From the NCBI GenBank assembly GCA_963930645.1, contig OZ005652.1, forward strand, positions 357,351,602 to 357,415,601: a DNA stretch of 64,000 nucleotides, given 5' to 3'. Under the pieces are notes generated by a model. That model saw only the letters and a program-made list of their open reading frames with translations. It did not search any database and was not told the origin of the DNA. Below are positions 47,194 to 59,362 of the stretch, one piece after another. Origin of the DNA: Salticus scenicus (taxonomy: Eukaryota > Arthropoda > Arachnida > Araneae > Salticidae). The translations under genes were made by a program, and so were the position numbers. Numbering within the stretch: position 1 is the stretch's first letter; each line of letters begins with the position of its first letter.

Positions 47194-48840
47194 CTATAAG
47201 AAAACAAGATATATTATGAAAAATATTTATAAAAGAGTAACTATGACTATTACTGACTGTCTAAAAAAAAATTGTATGACTTCGAAGCGCATATCGCCTA
47301 CGCCTAGTACCCTCGTGTAATTCATTGACCTTAACCCTAAAAATTAGCATACCTTTGACTTAGTTAGATAAATGGTTCTTTCTCGGTAGTCTAAGTTGGT
47401 AATTGAATTTGGTAAAATAGAAAACATCTGTATTTTCATTTAGTTGGTTTCTCTCTGTGATAGTATATAATTTAAATTTTTAATGGTGCTAGATTATATA
47501 ACATCTTCCTTGTCCAAACATTTTTTTTTCAAATATGCACTTCAGCTGAATACTAATGCAAATGATTTAGTAAACCCTTTTGACCAATTTAGCAATTGAT
47601 AATCACTTTATTGCATTCAAAAGAAATTAAACTAAATTAATAATGGATTTAAAAACTGTATATATGATTATTGTTTAGATTTTCAAAAAAGATTTCCCTT
47701 TATAATAATAATAAAATTAATAATAATAATAATAATAATAACTTAGATAAAAAAAAGTTTCATCAATGTCCGAAGGGTCTTTCTTCCGGAACTGGTTTAC
47801 AGAAAATTCCAGATTCTATCCTAGCTTGAGCTCATCGACTTAGCCATCCGTAGTTTTTCGTATTTTGCCACGTAACTAGCTTAAATAGGAGATCGTGCCC
47901 ATTAGAAGGACCTCAGCGGAGATCCATCTACCCATGCATAACTCCCTTGTTCAAACAATTGACATTAATATCCAGTAAAACGCATCAAAGGTGCACTATC
48001 TAATCATATGACGATATTTTAAATCAAGCGAAAATATTGAGTCATATTAAGATGTGTTAACTATGTTTTATTTAGACCATAATTAGAATACTTTTCAAAG
48101 GACATTATCTTGATTATAATTGTTGTTATAGATGTATAGAAAAATTTTCTGAAATAATTGGATTTCATTAAAATCATTCCAATATAAAGCTACATTTTAA
48201 ATAATGTTGATTCCATAAGCTTTTCTCCATAGTAGAAACATTGGAGCTCTGGGGCGGGATACTGTTTGTTTGTTTGTGTAAATTGAGATAAAGAACGAAT
48301 TAAAGCTCCCAAAGACGTGATTCAACTTTAAAATTATAATTTTTATTTATTTGATTATTTTTAACAATATTATTTTGGTACAGATAAACACGCACACACA
48401 AATACTACAAGAAAGTTTTTTTTTTTTTTTTTACTGAATTCAAAATTGGAAAAAAAAAAAAAAAATTCAAATATTAAATTTAAGAGTCAAATATATTTTG
48501 TATCAAAAATGAAAATAGAAATTATTGGCGAATAACCAAATATATTCAGTTTATTTTTCTACGTTTAGAATGTAGGCTAATGTAATTCAAATATGCTATT
48601 TAAATTCTCAAAATATAAATCATACAACAGACTGCCATATTCATTTCGGTTAGCATATTTAAAACAATTTTTATCGATATGAACTTTAGTTTCCCTTGAG
48701 AATATGAAATTTTCATACATCACAGTCATAGGGACTGCTGTTTGTTATTTTTTACCGAAAAGCTTTACATTTATACAGCAGTGCATAAATATGAGAAACT
48801 TATTGATAAAAGAACACAGCATTTCTTCGTAAACATAAGC

Positions 48841-48843
<3 letters not shown>

Positions 48844-48896
<53 letters not shown>
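48844..48896. repeat. (TA)n microsatellite
   Basis: Uninterrupted TA array of about 53 bp, which produces the spurious poly-Tyr/Ile reading frames there. Confidence 0.97.
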
Positions 48897-48900
<4 letters not shown>

Positions 48901-51657
48901 TTTTATTTTACAGTAATCATGCAAAATAGCCTCAAAATGTACTTTTAACGCAAATGTCCTTTCAATTTTTTGCGGGTACATTTGACCCCTTTTTCCTGTA
49001 AAATTCAATGTTGATTTACATGTTTATAAATAAAGAACAGCAATATTTTATGTAATTTATTTTATCTTTTGTTTTTATATAAAAACGAGATTATACATAA
49101 ATGAATTTTAAAAAATATATTTTAAATATGTGTAGATTTTTTTTTTTTTTTTACAATATTCCGCGTTGGATTCAATAAAGATGGAATTTTGAAAAAAAGA
49201 AAAAAAAATATATTGTTTTACGAATATCATTACATAAGATATATTTTGCTGCAAATTAAAATGCCTAAATATTATATTTATATTTATAATTAAAAAAAAA
49301 AATAGAATGATTAAGTACAATTATCTTCTACGCACAATTGTCTCTTAAAAAATATTCAGAACATAAAATAACTCATTCTTGTTTAGTTAGTCCTAATTAC
49401 AAGAATATTTAGTCTTTTATTGAAAATATTTTCATTTGAATTAAGTTAAATATTCTAAACTGAGTTCTTTACTAATATAAAATCATTAATTTAAACATCC
49501 ATTAACTTGGAAAAAAGAATCTTAATACACCGGGAAAAATATATATATATACCGCCTTCATCTAGAACGAATAAGAGTCATTTTCTGGATCCCTAACTAG
49601 AAATATAGATTTTCGAATTGTGCGTATAAGGTAAACAAATAACTCGGATAGATGAAATGATCGGGAATGGGTAGTCCATACTTTTCTAGATGGTGAAATA
49701 ATATTATGTATATTATGAATCCTTTGTATTGCCAGAAATTATTGCTTGATTTCTTAGAATTGGGTCATAAACCAAAATTATAGTTACTAAAATTTGCCTC
49801 TTCTGCTCACACTTATTTGCATAGATTTTTAAATAATTTTGATCATGATAATAGACAAAAATGTTCTAGAATTTTATTGGAGGATTTTTAATCTTACCAA
49901 CAAAGGGAACTAGAATTTATAAGGATGGCATGAAACTTTTTTTTTACTTGAGCCACAATTTAATCTCTAGATGTCAACTACAGACTTTTTTTTCTGTGCA
50001 CAGTATAGTTCCGAAAATTACATTCATAAATTTAGAATAATATTAAACATGATTTCAGTAATATGATTTAAAAAAGTGTATATATTTATTTTAAATGAAA
50101 TTTCTTAATATAAAACTAGTTTTATTTTGATCATCAGACCTGATAGTCAAAACGTCGAAATTTGTAGCAGCATTTATTAATCTATCTATTCTTTTATTAT
50201 GTAATTCATATTCAAAAATATCTAATCATATCAATTCTAAATTATTAAAATAGCATTATAAAGTTATCTACAACTATTATTATTCAAACATTTTCGGTAC
50301 ATACTTCATCTATCTAAGAATCTATCTTATATCTAAGATTCTTCGAATCAATCAATATTTTCTGTTTCAACTGAAAACTGAAAAATATTATAAAACTGTC
50401 TTTCCTTTAAAGAAAAAGTAAGAGATGTTGCTTTAAACCCAGCTATTATAGGTACTATAAAACAGGGTTACTTGGACACAAAATGATAAAATTATTGAAA
50501 ACCATACCAGAAACTGGTTTATTGAAGTAGTAGACGTTAGAGTAGGCCGAAAGAAAAATAACTCTTAATAACTCTTTAGTGCGGAAAATTTGTGTATTGC
50601 AATAATAATAATAATAATAATAAAAGACATAAAATCGGTTGATATCTTCTCTTCTTGCATAGTACTTAATGTTAACAAAAAAATGCAAAAATCGTACCAT
50701 TTTTAATATATTTATTATTATTATTTTTAATTATTTAAAATGAACAAGTATTAGTATTTTATGCTTTTTTTATGGTTTAAATAACCTAAAACAATTAAAT
50801 TCTTCCAATTGTCTAATATGGTACTTTCGCGCAATGTCTTAGAAAAAAAAAAAAAAAAAAAAAAAAAAAACAGAAAATATTCAATATTTCTCAATTTTTA
50901 CTATGGAACTTTTCGATCGTTTTGTTAGAACGGAACAACACGGACGCACTACATGCAAATGGATACACGTCAAGTTCCACCCACACCCTATGTAGTATGT
51001 AACCTATAAAAAGTAAGTGGTTGTCGGCCTTTTTGCTTTTAACTTCTGAAATATCTATATATTTCAAATGAAGACAAACAAGTTTTTTAGGACTGAGGGC
51101 CTATTAGTCTCAATCTGGGATTTTTGCGTTGTCGATTTCGATAGTTGGACATTTATCGAAATCTAAAATTTATCGAAAATATAATTGAATAATTTGAAAG
51201 CGATGTTATAATTTGAAAAAAGATAAAAAGAAAAAAAAAAACTAATAGTCCTCCGTCCTAAACTAAATTCTGCTTTTGCCAGAATTTCATCAAAATCTTT
51301 TTTTTTCTATTATTATTATTGAAAGGAAAAGAAAAGAAAATTAATAATAATTAGTATCGTTACAAGCGATATCGAAAAAGATTTTTTTTTTTTTTTGAAT
51401 TAGGAAGTAAAAAGTGCGCGTGAAATAATATGAAATAAAAATAAGTAAAAAAATGAATTTAATGATTTAATGTTTTTGTTTTTCGGGGGCTGCTCATGCA
51501 TATAAAAAATGCGTATTAAAACGCGTCGAAGAAGGAAGCGAAATAAGTATTGAGTTATATTACGATAAATGCGATATATAATATGGTACGATATATTAGA
51601 CCTATCTTCCAGGGTTAGTAGGCATTTTTGTTGAAAGAAATTGTTTGTTCGTTCGGT

Positions 51658-51762
51658 GCAACTTGCTCATTAGTCCCGTGAAGTACAACTTTCACATTAG
51701 TCCCTTGAGGTACAACTTTCACTTTAGTCCCCGTCAGGTACTACTTGCACATTAGTCCCCTT
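51658..51762 (+). repeat. Short tandem repeat, about 34-bp unit, about three copies
   Basis: The unit TCATTAGTCCC-TGAAGTACAACTT recurs as CACATTAGTCCCTTGAGG, CACTTTAGTCCCCGTCAGG and CACATTAGTCCCC. There are no spacers between units. Confidence 0.8.
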
Positions 51763-53059
51763 TAATTTTTTTTTCTTTTTTTTTTCTTTTTAACTTTAAA
51801 AAAATGGAAGGCGATTTTATTACAAAGTGCTTTTCTTGAATAATCTGAAAGCAGATCTTAAATCTTAAAAAAATATAACTTAACGAACTCACTAGATTTG
51901 AATCTAAATCTCCCTCTTTAATTAGCCTAATAAATTAAACAGTACTAAATGACATCAAGAAATAATGAAATAATTAACTCTAAAAGATATCATAAAACCC
52001 TTTGCAATTCTTAATTTGAACACTCGAATATCAACACTGTCGAATATCTCTGTTCTAAAGCACACTTTCTAAATTTAGAAGTTTTACTTTATAGAAATAA
52101 TCAGGAGAACGATTCATTTTATTGTCCCCAAAAACATACATTCTAAAAATAACGATATCCAATTAAACAAATAAAGCTTTACAACTTCCCTTTAACTCTT
52201 TATATATAGCTACTGGAACCAAACGCCAAATCGAATTCGAACAACTGGCAAACTTCTTTTATACAAACCCAATTATTCTATGTCCAAAATTACATTTTCA
52301 CTGAGATTATTGCGAGCTAATGCTATTTCTGGCTGGTGACATTATTTCTTCCAACCTAGCACTCAATGGACATCTGGAAGGTTATTTCGAGCACTTGAAC
52401 TAGAAAGATATTGCATTATGTCTAACACTTTACAGAACAATCATCCAATTGTCCAGTATGGTATTTACATTATATTTACATATACACTCCTGTTCAAAAA
52501 TTTAGCAAGATTTTCAGACGACAAGTTTATTATTATTATCATCATTATTACTATTATTATTATTATTATTATTATTTATTTATTTTTTTTATTTAAAAAC
52601 TTACCTCTACATGAAACGTTTTAAAACATTCGGTTTTTAATGAACTGGGTCTCCCTCATACTTTTCAGTGAAAATTAGTTTAAGGTAACATTTAGGGGGC
52701 GGGTAACAAAGTGAGCATAATCAATAATGTTTGTGATCAACCTGTATGGCTAAGTAAATGAAATGCTCTGTAACTTTAGGATATGTTAATGAAGACTCAG
52801 TACAGTTTGTCGATGAATTTGTTTGACGATATCATATTAAAAAACGTAGATATAAGCATTAATTTTAAAATTCCAAAAAATATCAGCAGGTTTTTTATTT
52901 ATAATATACAGAGTTTAAAACGAAATTTATCCCCAAGTTCAAATAAACTGAAATAACACTCCTGAAACAGTCTACTGCATTCGGAATTCAAATATCTTAA
53001 ATATATCATGAAATATGACTATTTTTCTAAAAAACGTTTTCACTGAAAATGTACAAAAG

Positions 53060-53097
<38 letters not shown>

Positions 53098-53099
<2 letters not shown>

Positions 53100-54003
53100 A
53101 GTAGGTTGTGGTCACCACGAAACTTTCTTCTATATTTTCCTATACAAATTCACTCAGTAACAATAATTAAAAAAAAAAAAAAAAAGTGAGACTTTGACAA
53201 ACTTTTGGGTAAAATGTGAAAATTATTCTAAGTTTGTCAAAACACGGAAACCGTGGGACTTTGACAAAATTGGGGGGAAACTGTATAAATTTGTTTAAGT
53301 TTATCAGAACACAGAAACCGTGGGAGTTTGATAGAATTAAAAGGAGAGATTAAAAAAAAAAAAAAAAAGTGGGACTTTGACAAAATTTTGGGTAAAATGT
53401 GAAAATTTGTTAAAGTTTGTCAAGACACGGAAACCGTAGGACTTTGACAAAATTAGGGGAAAAAAGCAAAAATTAGTTTAAGTTTGTCAGAACACGGAAA
53501 CCGTGGGAGTTTGATAAAATTAAGGGGAGAGAAAAAAAAAATTCTGAGTTTTTTTTCGTAAAAAGAAAAAAAAATCGATAACTTTGTTTTAAATTATCAC
53601 ACATTTATAGTTCAACCATTCGTTTTAAAGGTACTGACGAGACCTTTCGAAAGATACACATCTTGAAAATTTTTGCCCTATATCACCCTGTTAAAAATTT
53701 AGAAAAAGCGGGATGGCAACGCAACCTGTAAGATGATTTTTACCAAAAGTTGATAGGCACTAATTTATGTCAAGGTGCAACTACATACCAATTTGTATGA
53801 AATTCTGTGCAGTAGTTCCAGAGATACAGTTGCCACAAAATTTTGTTACACACACACACACAGACAGACAGACAGACAGACATTTTCTAAAAATGTTAAA
53901 ATCGTGTTCTACCGCTCTCAAAACGTGAAAATCCATCAAAAACCCGAAATCGAAAATTTTTACGAATTCAATACTTTCATCTATTGAAGATAGACGGAAG
54001 TAA
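53098..54003 (+). mobile_element. Microsatellite-carrying TIR element, about 0.9 kb copy
   Basis: It starts CTAGTAGGTTGTGGTCACCAC (an exact palindrome GTGGTCACCAC) then AAACTTTCTTCTATATTTTCC, as at 27385. It contains a 67-bp tandem array (53185-53535), the ATAACTTTGTTTTAAATTATC block, an (ACAG)n tract (53852-53881), CATTTTCTAAAAATG, and ends in a palindrome ATACTTTCATCTATTGAAGATAGACGGAAGT-like. The ends are imperfect inverted repeats (ACTTTCTTCTATAT type). No coding frame. Confidence 0.75.
53185..53535 (+). repeat. 67-bp tandem array inside the element
   Basis: GGGACTTTGACAAAATT occurs near 53189, 53256, 53372 and 53439, with GGGAGTTTGATAAAATT variants near 53321 and 53506. Spacing is about 65-67 bp except where A runs intrude. 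Each unit also has ACACGGAAACCGTGGGA. Confidence 0.85.
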
Positions 54004-54129
54004 TAAATAAATAAATAAATAAATGTTTGAAAACATTTCATCGAGAGATAAGTTTTTAAATTGAAAAACTGATAGTTTCTAAATCTTGCTAAACTATTGC
54101 GCAGGAGTGCATTTACAACTGTTTACTAC

Positions 54130-55410
54130 ACATTTATTGCTCTTCTATACATTTAAGGCCTTATTTTGGGAGATATGAGGCATGGTAAATCTTGAATTAA
54201 GTATTGTTTGGATATAGCCATCGCTTTCTTTATGTTCACCTACTTTATTTGAGGCCTCTGTTTAAAGTTTGACACTCCTCTCTATTGCTTGTATGTTACA
54301 AGGAAAGCATTAATATATCTTTTATGAGAGTAATTTCAAAGTCCATAGTTCATGAATGATTTAATTTCTTTTTCACTAAGGTCTCGTGACATTGGGGGAG
54401 AATACACCAAACAGGAATTTCACTTAATAATGTATATGTAGTTGGAAGCTTTAAAGTCTATCTTCGGTACTACGAAAGTTCTATCCATCTTTTTCTTTGG
54501 AAGGCTTTGTTTTGATTTTAAGCTCCTTATGCAACAGAGCCCCCGAACGTGTTCTCTTTCATTGACATTCATTGCCGACAAGATATTCTCCGGGTGCGCA
54601 AAGAATATATTTTGTTATATTACTAGGTCGACAATTTGATTCATTTGATAAATATTTTGATGTTCGGATTGCTTGAAAGGTATGTTTTGGTTCATCAGTG
54701 AAATAATTACTCTTTTTTATGACACTCCAAACAGGCACATGTGATATTTTAAGATGAAGTTAACTATTTCTTTTAAATTTTGTGATGGATCTGATAAACG
54801 TATATACATCTTAAGGGCGCGGTTGGCCGCAGTTAGCGATATGGAAAAGGGGTAAGCATCAGGTTTCTTATTTTCTATTCCTTTGGACGATGTCCCAAAG
54901 TGATTGCTTTTGAAATGTTCAACAAATATTTTTGGTCTTTGCTGAACGAAGTCCTGCCTATATCAGGAATCTATTAATCTATGTGTTCATAATCGATCAC
55001 AAATAATTTTTCACAGCATGTTAGTTGCTGCCGTATTAAAAAATCAAATAAAACATTTTATGTTGTTTGACTATCAATATGTTTAAAAATATAGCAAAGA
55101 GAAAGGTCATTAAAATGCAGGAGGCATGTGCTTCTTCATAGCGGGCGTCCTACAAAATTTTCCAGTCTGTGTTTGACACCGCTTTTCCATTCAGTTTTAG
55201 ATTATAATCACAGGTTACTATTACAAGTTTTTCCAATGTTATTGATAGTTTGGACAAATGAGAAATAATGCTTTGAGTTATATCGTTTGTTAAACATGAA
55301 GAAGAAATTGCATGTTCAATATAAATTGTACTAGCTTCTAGGAAAAGAGAGAAGTGTTTATTTTTTACATTCCTGCGAAATTGCTTAGCATTATATTTTT
55401 CTACTAGCAT
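54130..55410 (-). pseudogene. Decayed multicopy ORF of unknown function (QAIERSVKL..TEAS type)
   Basis: Minus-strand coding blocks in order: a 55410-55150 block with NVKNKHFSLFLEASTIYIEH, then SQNLKEIVNFILKYHMCLFG, then FFAHPENILSAMNVNEREHV, then RTFVVPKIDFKASNYIYIIK, then PPMSRDLSEKEIKSF, then CNIQAIERSVKL-stop-TEASNKV, then DGYIQTILNSRFTMPH. In-frame stops and frame changes show it is dead. I recall this C-terminal pattern (..Q-A-V-E-R-x-V-K-L-x-T-E-A-S..) from many near-identical unannotated arthropod genes, which suggests a mobile origin. I cannot name the superfamily or find terminal repeats. Confidence 0.55.
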
Positions 55411-55763
55411 TTCAAAAAAAAAAAAAAAAAAAAAACTGCAAATAATCTGAAAGTATTTGGAACAATTCAGTCCGGGAACTGTCTTTTCAAATCTGTCCTA
55501 AAATGGATCTTGTCCCTAGAATAAACCAGCCCAATCTATTTTAAGTGAGTTCTTGTTCGTTTTGCCTTAGCAAAAGAGATGAAGAGTAGCACAGAGAAAA
55601 TTTTGAAAATATAGCAAATTTTCAGATTTTTCTAAGATGTTTCGCGAACGGGAAAAAAAAAAAAAAAAAAAAGATTCATGATGAGAATTCAATTTACTTA
55701 GGTTATTGAAACCATGAAACAAGCATAAAAAATTAAATGTGTTTATTTTAAAAGATTTAACTA

Positions 55764-55794
<31 letters not shown>

Positions 55795-56176
55795 TGTGAC
55801 CTTTAAAAATTTTCATTATTTAAGTACGATTCGATTCGTGAACGGTAAATGTCCATCGATTTTTAAAATTTTAATGTCCTTATTATTCTAATTACAATAG
55901 GCAACTCTTTTGCCCTAAAACGGTCAAAAAAAAAAAAAAAAAAAAAAAAAAAACTGTTTTTTTTTCGACTCATCCAAATGAATATTGTTCGTACATGCAT
56001 TACTTCAGTATACCAGTGTAAGATCGATTTTAATTATTTGATCATTCTAGGATCAAATAACCCCAAAGGGTCCATTTGAAACGATTTTCAGTAATGAAGG
56101 TGTCGGTTTAAAATTTCGATATCGAATATACACTTGATTTTTTGGGGGGGAGGGGGGAAGGGGGGGTGTGAAACGT
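55411..56176. other. Intron, no gene
   Basis: Poly-A runs (55410-55434, 55651-55671, 55925-55953), (AAT)n at 55765-55792 and a G-rich stretch at 56143-56166. Some of 55435-55600 may belong to the decayed ORF next to it. Confidence 0.5.
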
Positions 56177-56184
56177 GGTTACAC

Positions 56185-56394
56185 TAGAGGTCTGCACGGG
56201 CCGGAATTTCGAGGCCCGGGCCGCACGAAAACTTTACTTACCCGGCCCGGCCCGTTAAGAAGTCGAAAAATGCGGCCCGGGCCCGGCCCGACCCGTTTAT
56301 TTTTTAACGGTTTATGGCCCGGCCCGGCCCGGACAAAAAACGATAAAATCAGGCCCGACCCGGCCCGGCCCGATTCAAAAATATGTAAAATAAC

Positions 56395-56427
<33 letters not shown>

Positions 56428-57432
56428 GTCTTTTTATAAAAAAGATTTTAATGGGTTTTGCAGAGGTTTTATATAACCAAACAACAGTACGTTCTTTAAC
56501 AAAACTGCTGAAATTTTACAAGACAATTATATAAAAACAGAAATTCATTATTATAAACAAGGCACAAAGACAAACAGAAAGTCAAATCGAAAATATTAGC
56601 ATTCATCAAACAATATAGGAAGGTATTTAAAATGGTTAATACTACTGAAAATGCACTTTCAACCATTTTCTCTTATATACCATAATGTATCCGAATCTTT
56701 CATGTGCTCCAGTAAACAAAACTTTAATGTTAATCCAACCATATTCAATAGAAAAGTTGCTTTTGCCCACGATAAAAATGATGCTGCTTTCGTCCACTGG
56801 AGAAAGGAAAAGGAGCCTTAGAGAAAAGTTACAGCGGAAAGATTTTTATAGCCTTTATATCACCTAAACTCAACAGATCATAAGAAACAAACTCTCTTAT
56901 ACACAGTAATGTATCTAATTTCTTTTGTTGTGTACATGTACGCAAACTGGTAGTGACATGCATACTATTTTGAATAGAAAACCATCTAATATTACTTTAA
57001 ATAAAATATTTTAATTTCGAGCATGCTAAAAATATTTGCGAAAAATCAGATTTCGGACAGACAGACTGATAGACAATTAAATTGACGTTACAGACACTTT
57101 TTTAACAAAATAGAACTTTATGTGACATACAAGCCTGTAAAATTACGTAAAATAAATGACTGAAGAAATATTTTATCTTTTTCCTTTTTCGTTGATTAAC
57201 GAAGAAACCAGAAAACGATTCGGGCCGACACGGCCCGGAGAAAATTTCATTCAGGCCCGGCCTGGCCCTGAGAAAGTTTCATTCAGGCCCGGCCCGGCCC
57301 GAGCCTGGAAAAAAATTTTAAGCCCGAGCCCGGCCCGGCCCGAGAGCAAATTCAAAAATTCGGCCCGAATCCAGCCCGAGGGCCGGGCCGGGCTCGGGCT
57401 CGGGCCGAAAGCCCGGCCCGTGCAGACCTCTA
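56185..57432. mobile_element. Complete non-autonomous hAT element
   Basis: The terminal inverted repeats are TAGAGGTCTGCACGGGCCGG at the left and its exact complement at the right. An 8-bp target duplication GGTTACAC lies at 56177-56184 and 57433-57440. Both facts are diagnostic of the hAT superfamily. Subterminal regions (56190-56385 and 57220-57420) are packed with GGCCCGGCCCG repeats, strikingly GC-rich against the AT-rich background, which produce fortuitous Pro/Gly/Arg-rich reading frames. The 0.8-kb centre is AT-rich and has no transposase. Mobility would depend on a transposase encoded elsewhere. Confidence 0.95.
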
Positions 57433-57440
57433 GGTTACAC

Positions 57441-57825
57441 TATAGAGCAACGAGACATTGTAACTAAGACAGATCCAGTGTAAGATACCTGTCTGTGTTT
57501 CTGTACGTGTTTGAGGAAATTTCCAGCTGTTATATAAACAGAGCTGAATAGGTATTTTTTTTTAAATTTTCATTCGACATTTAGAGTACCTGCGCAAATG
57601 CGGACACAACAAGTGCAGTGTTAAAATAGGGGTGATATCCCTTATCGTTGTGAGAAAATAAGCGATAAGAGAACATCGAAAAACTGGGTGTTTACCAAAT
57701 CCCAATCTGTCGGTCAGTTTGGCAACCCTCCAAGCCTTTGAACTCGTCCTTACTGCTATTCTAACGAAAGTTGTTTACACTATAGAACGATGAAACATTG
57801 CAACTAAGACAGGTCCAGTGTAAGA
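57441..57825. repeat. Direct repeat flanking 340 bp next to the hAT
   Basis: ACACTATAGAGCAACGAGAC, ATTGTAACTAAGACAG and TCCAGTGTAAGAT at 57437-57486 recur with few changes at 57773-57825. The bases before the hAT insertion (GAAACGTGGTTACAC) match those before the second copy (GAAAGTTGTTTACAC), so the hAT inserted inside one copy of a repeat of about 65 bp. Confidence 0.75.
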
Positions 57826-57974
57826 TGAATTTGGCAAATTTTGGGGGAAATTGAAAAACAGGAATTCGAATCGTATTTTAATCGTCCATGTCTCAAAAAG
57901 GCTCATTTTATTCAGATTTCTGAGTACAATACTTATTATAGTTTAGTTCATAAGTTTTCATTCTAATCTTAAAA

Positions 57975-58020
<46 letters not shown>

Positions 58021-59360
58021 TTATCAGTAGCAATGAATTTAACATAAAATTTTATCAAAAAAAAATTTGATCACAAATTTGTTAGTAAATATTTGATTTC
58101 TATTAAGTCTTATAGAAAAAAAAATCACTTTTTGAATAACAAATATTAATAAGATTTATCTTTTACTCATAATATTAAATGCTACAAAACCGTAACGCTG
58201 GAAAAAGAAATTAAAAAAGTATGCATTTTAAAATAAAGTATATGTATATAAACGAAAATCAAACAACATTAATTAATATTCATTGCACTGAATATGTTCT
58301 TACTGAAATATAACTTTTTCAAAAATATATTTTTATAAATCATATAAAACTGGACGAAATAATTGTTTACGAAGTGAAAAAAAAAAATAAAAATAAAAAT
58401 AAAGAATCAAAGTTAAAGAATATTAGACGGCCAGAATCTTTTTCGTTAAAATATATGCTTTTTATTCTATAAGATACAATAAAAGCCTAGAGAAAAATTT
58501 GGTTTAAAAATAGAAAGTAACTGCGACAACATAAGAGAAACTAATGGCTGGAAAAGAAAGGCCTAAAGGAATATTGAAATTAATGAATATAAGCCACACA
58601 AAACCAGCGAGGGGAAAAGAATAAAAATTATTGTTGAAAAAGAAAGGAAGACTTTTCTTTTTTTTTGAAAAAAAATCCGACTCTGGAGAAAACTGTAAAA
58701 TAAATTATTAAAAATTAAATCTTTGAAAGCAAAGATTTGAGAATGTCCATGCGAAAGATCTGAAGCAATATTTTATGGTAAACATGGCATTTTCTCTATT
58801 TCTTTTGTAATCATTTCAGTTTACGATTCGAGTATAGAATGAACCAATGGAATTATATTTTTAACTATCTAAGCAATATATATTTTGTACAAGCTGAATA
58901 TGCAATATCACATAACGTAAAATATTTTTTTTTCATTATGGTATTGTCGAATAATTCGTAAATGGTTTTTTTCTTTTATAATATTTGATGATAAAATAAA
59001 AAAATATTTTTCAGTAATTAAAGCACAATGCATAAAAATAATAATATAAACCAATAATAACAGAGAAGATAATGGTATGCAATTTCTGTATTTATAAGAT
59101 TTTCATATGCATTAGGATTCCAGCCGAGAAATCACATATAAATAAATAAATAAAAAAAAGAATAAATAAAAAATAAAGGATACAAAGAAACAAGGATAAG
59201 ATCTCCGTTTATAATTATAAATATTGTTAACACTAATTTTGATCTATCGTAAACATATAATATAAATAGTGCAAGTGATTCATTTATGTACATGGAATCG
59301 CAAATAACTTTCAAAGCATTACAGTCAATGAGAGATATAATTTTTTAAAGTATATTTTAA
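57826..59360. other. Intron, no gene
   Basis: AT-rich, with a long (TTA)n tract at 57976-58022. Nothing else recognised. Confidence 0.55.
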
Positions 59361-59362
59361 TA

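Larger units (their letters stand above)
47194..53085. other. Host intron upstream of the Ig exon, no further exon seen
   Basis: AT-rich sequence with SSRs, including (TA)n at 48844-48896, (AAT)n near 47705-47740 and 50602-50624, and an A run of about 26 at 50846-50871. I looked on the minus strand for the Cys-Trp-Cys pattern of further Ig exons and found none. Confidence 0.55.

Noticed and set aside
53185..53535. CRISPR-like regular repeats
   Set aside because: Units are contiguous, diverged and lie inside a eukaryotic transposon. There are no unique spacers and no cas genes.
56168..56476. Pro/Arg/Gly-rich frame, and a similar one at 57156-57467
   Set aside because: Translation of the GGCCCG repeats of the hAT subterminal regions. 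It crosses the element boundary and a poly-A run.
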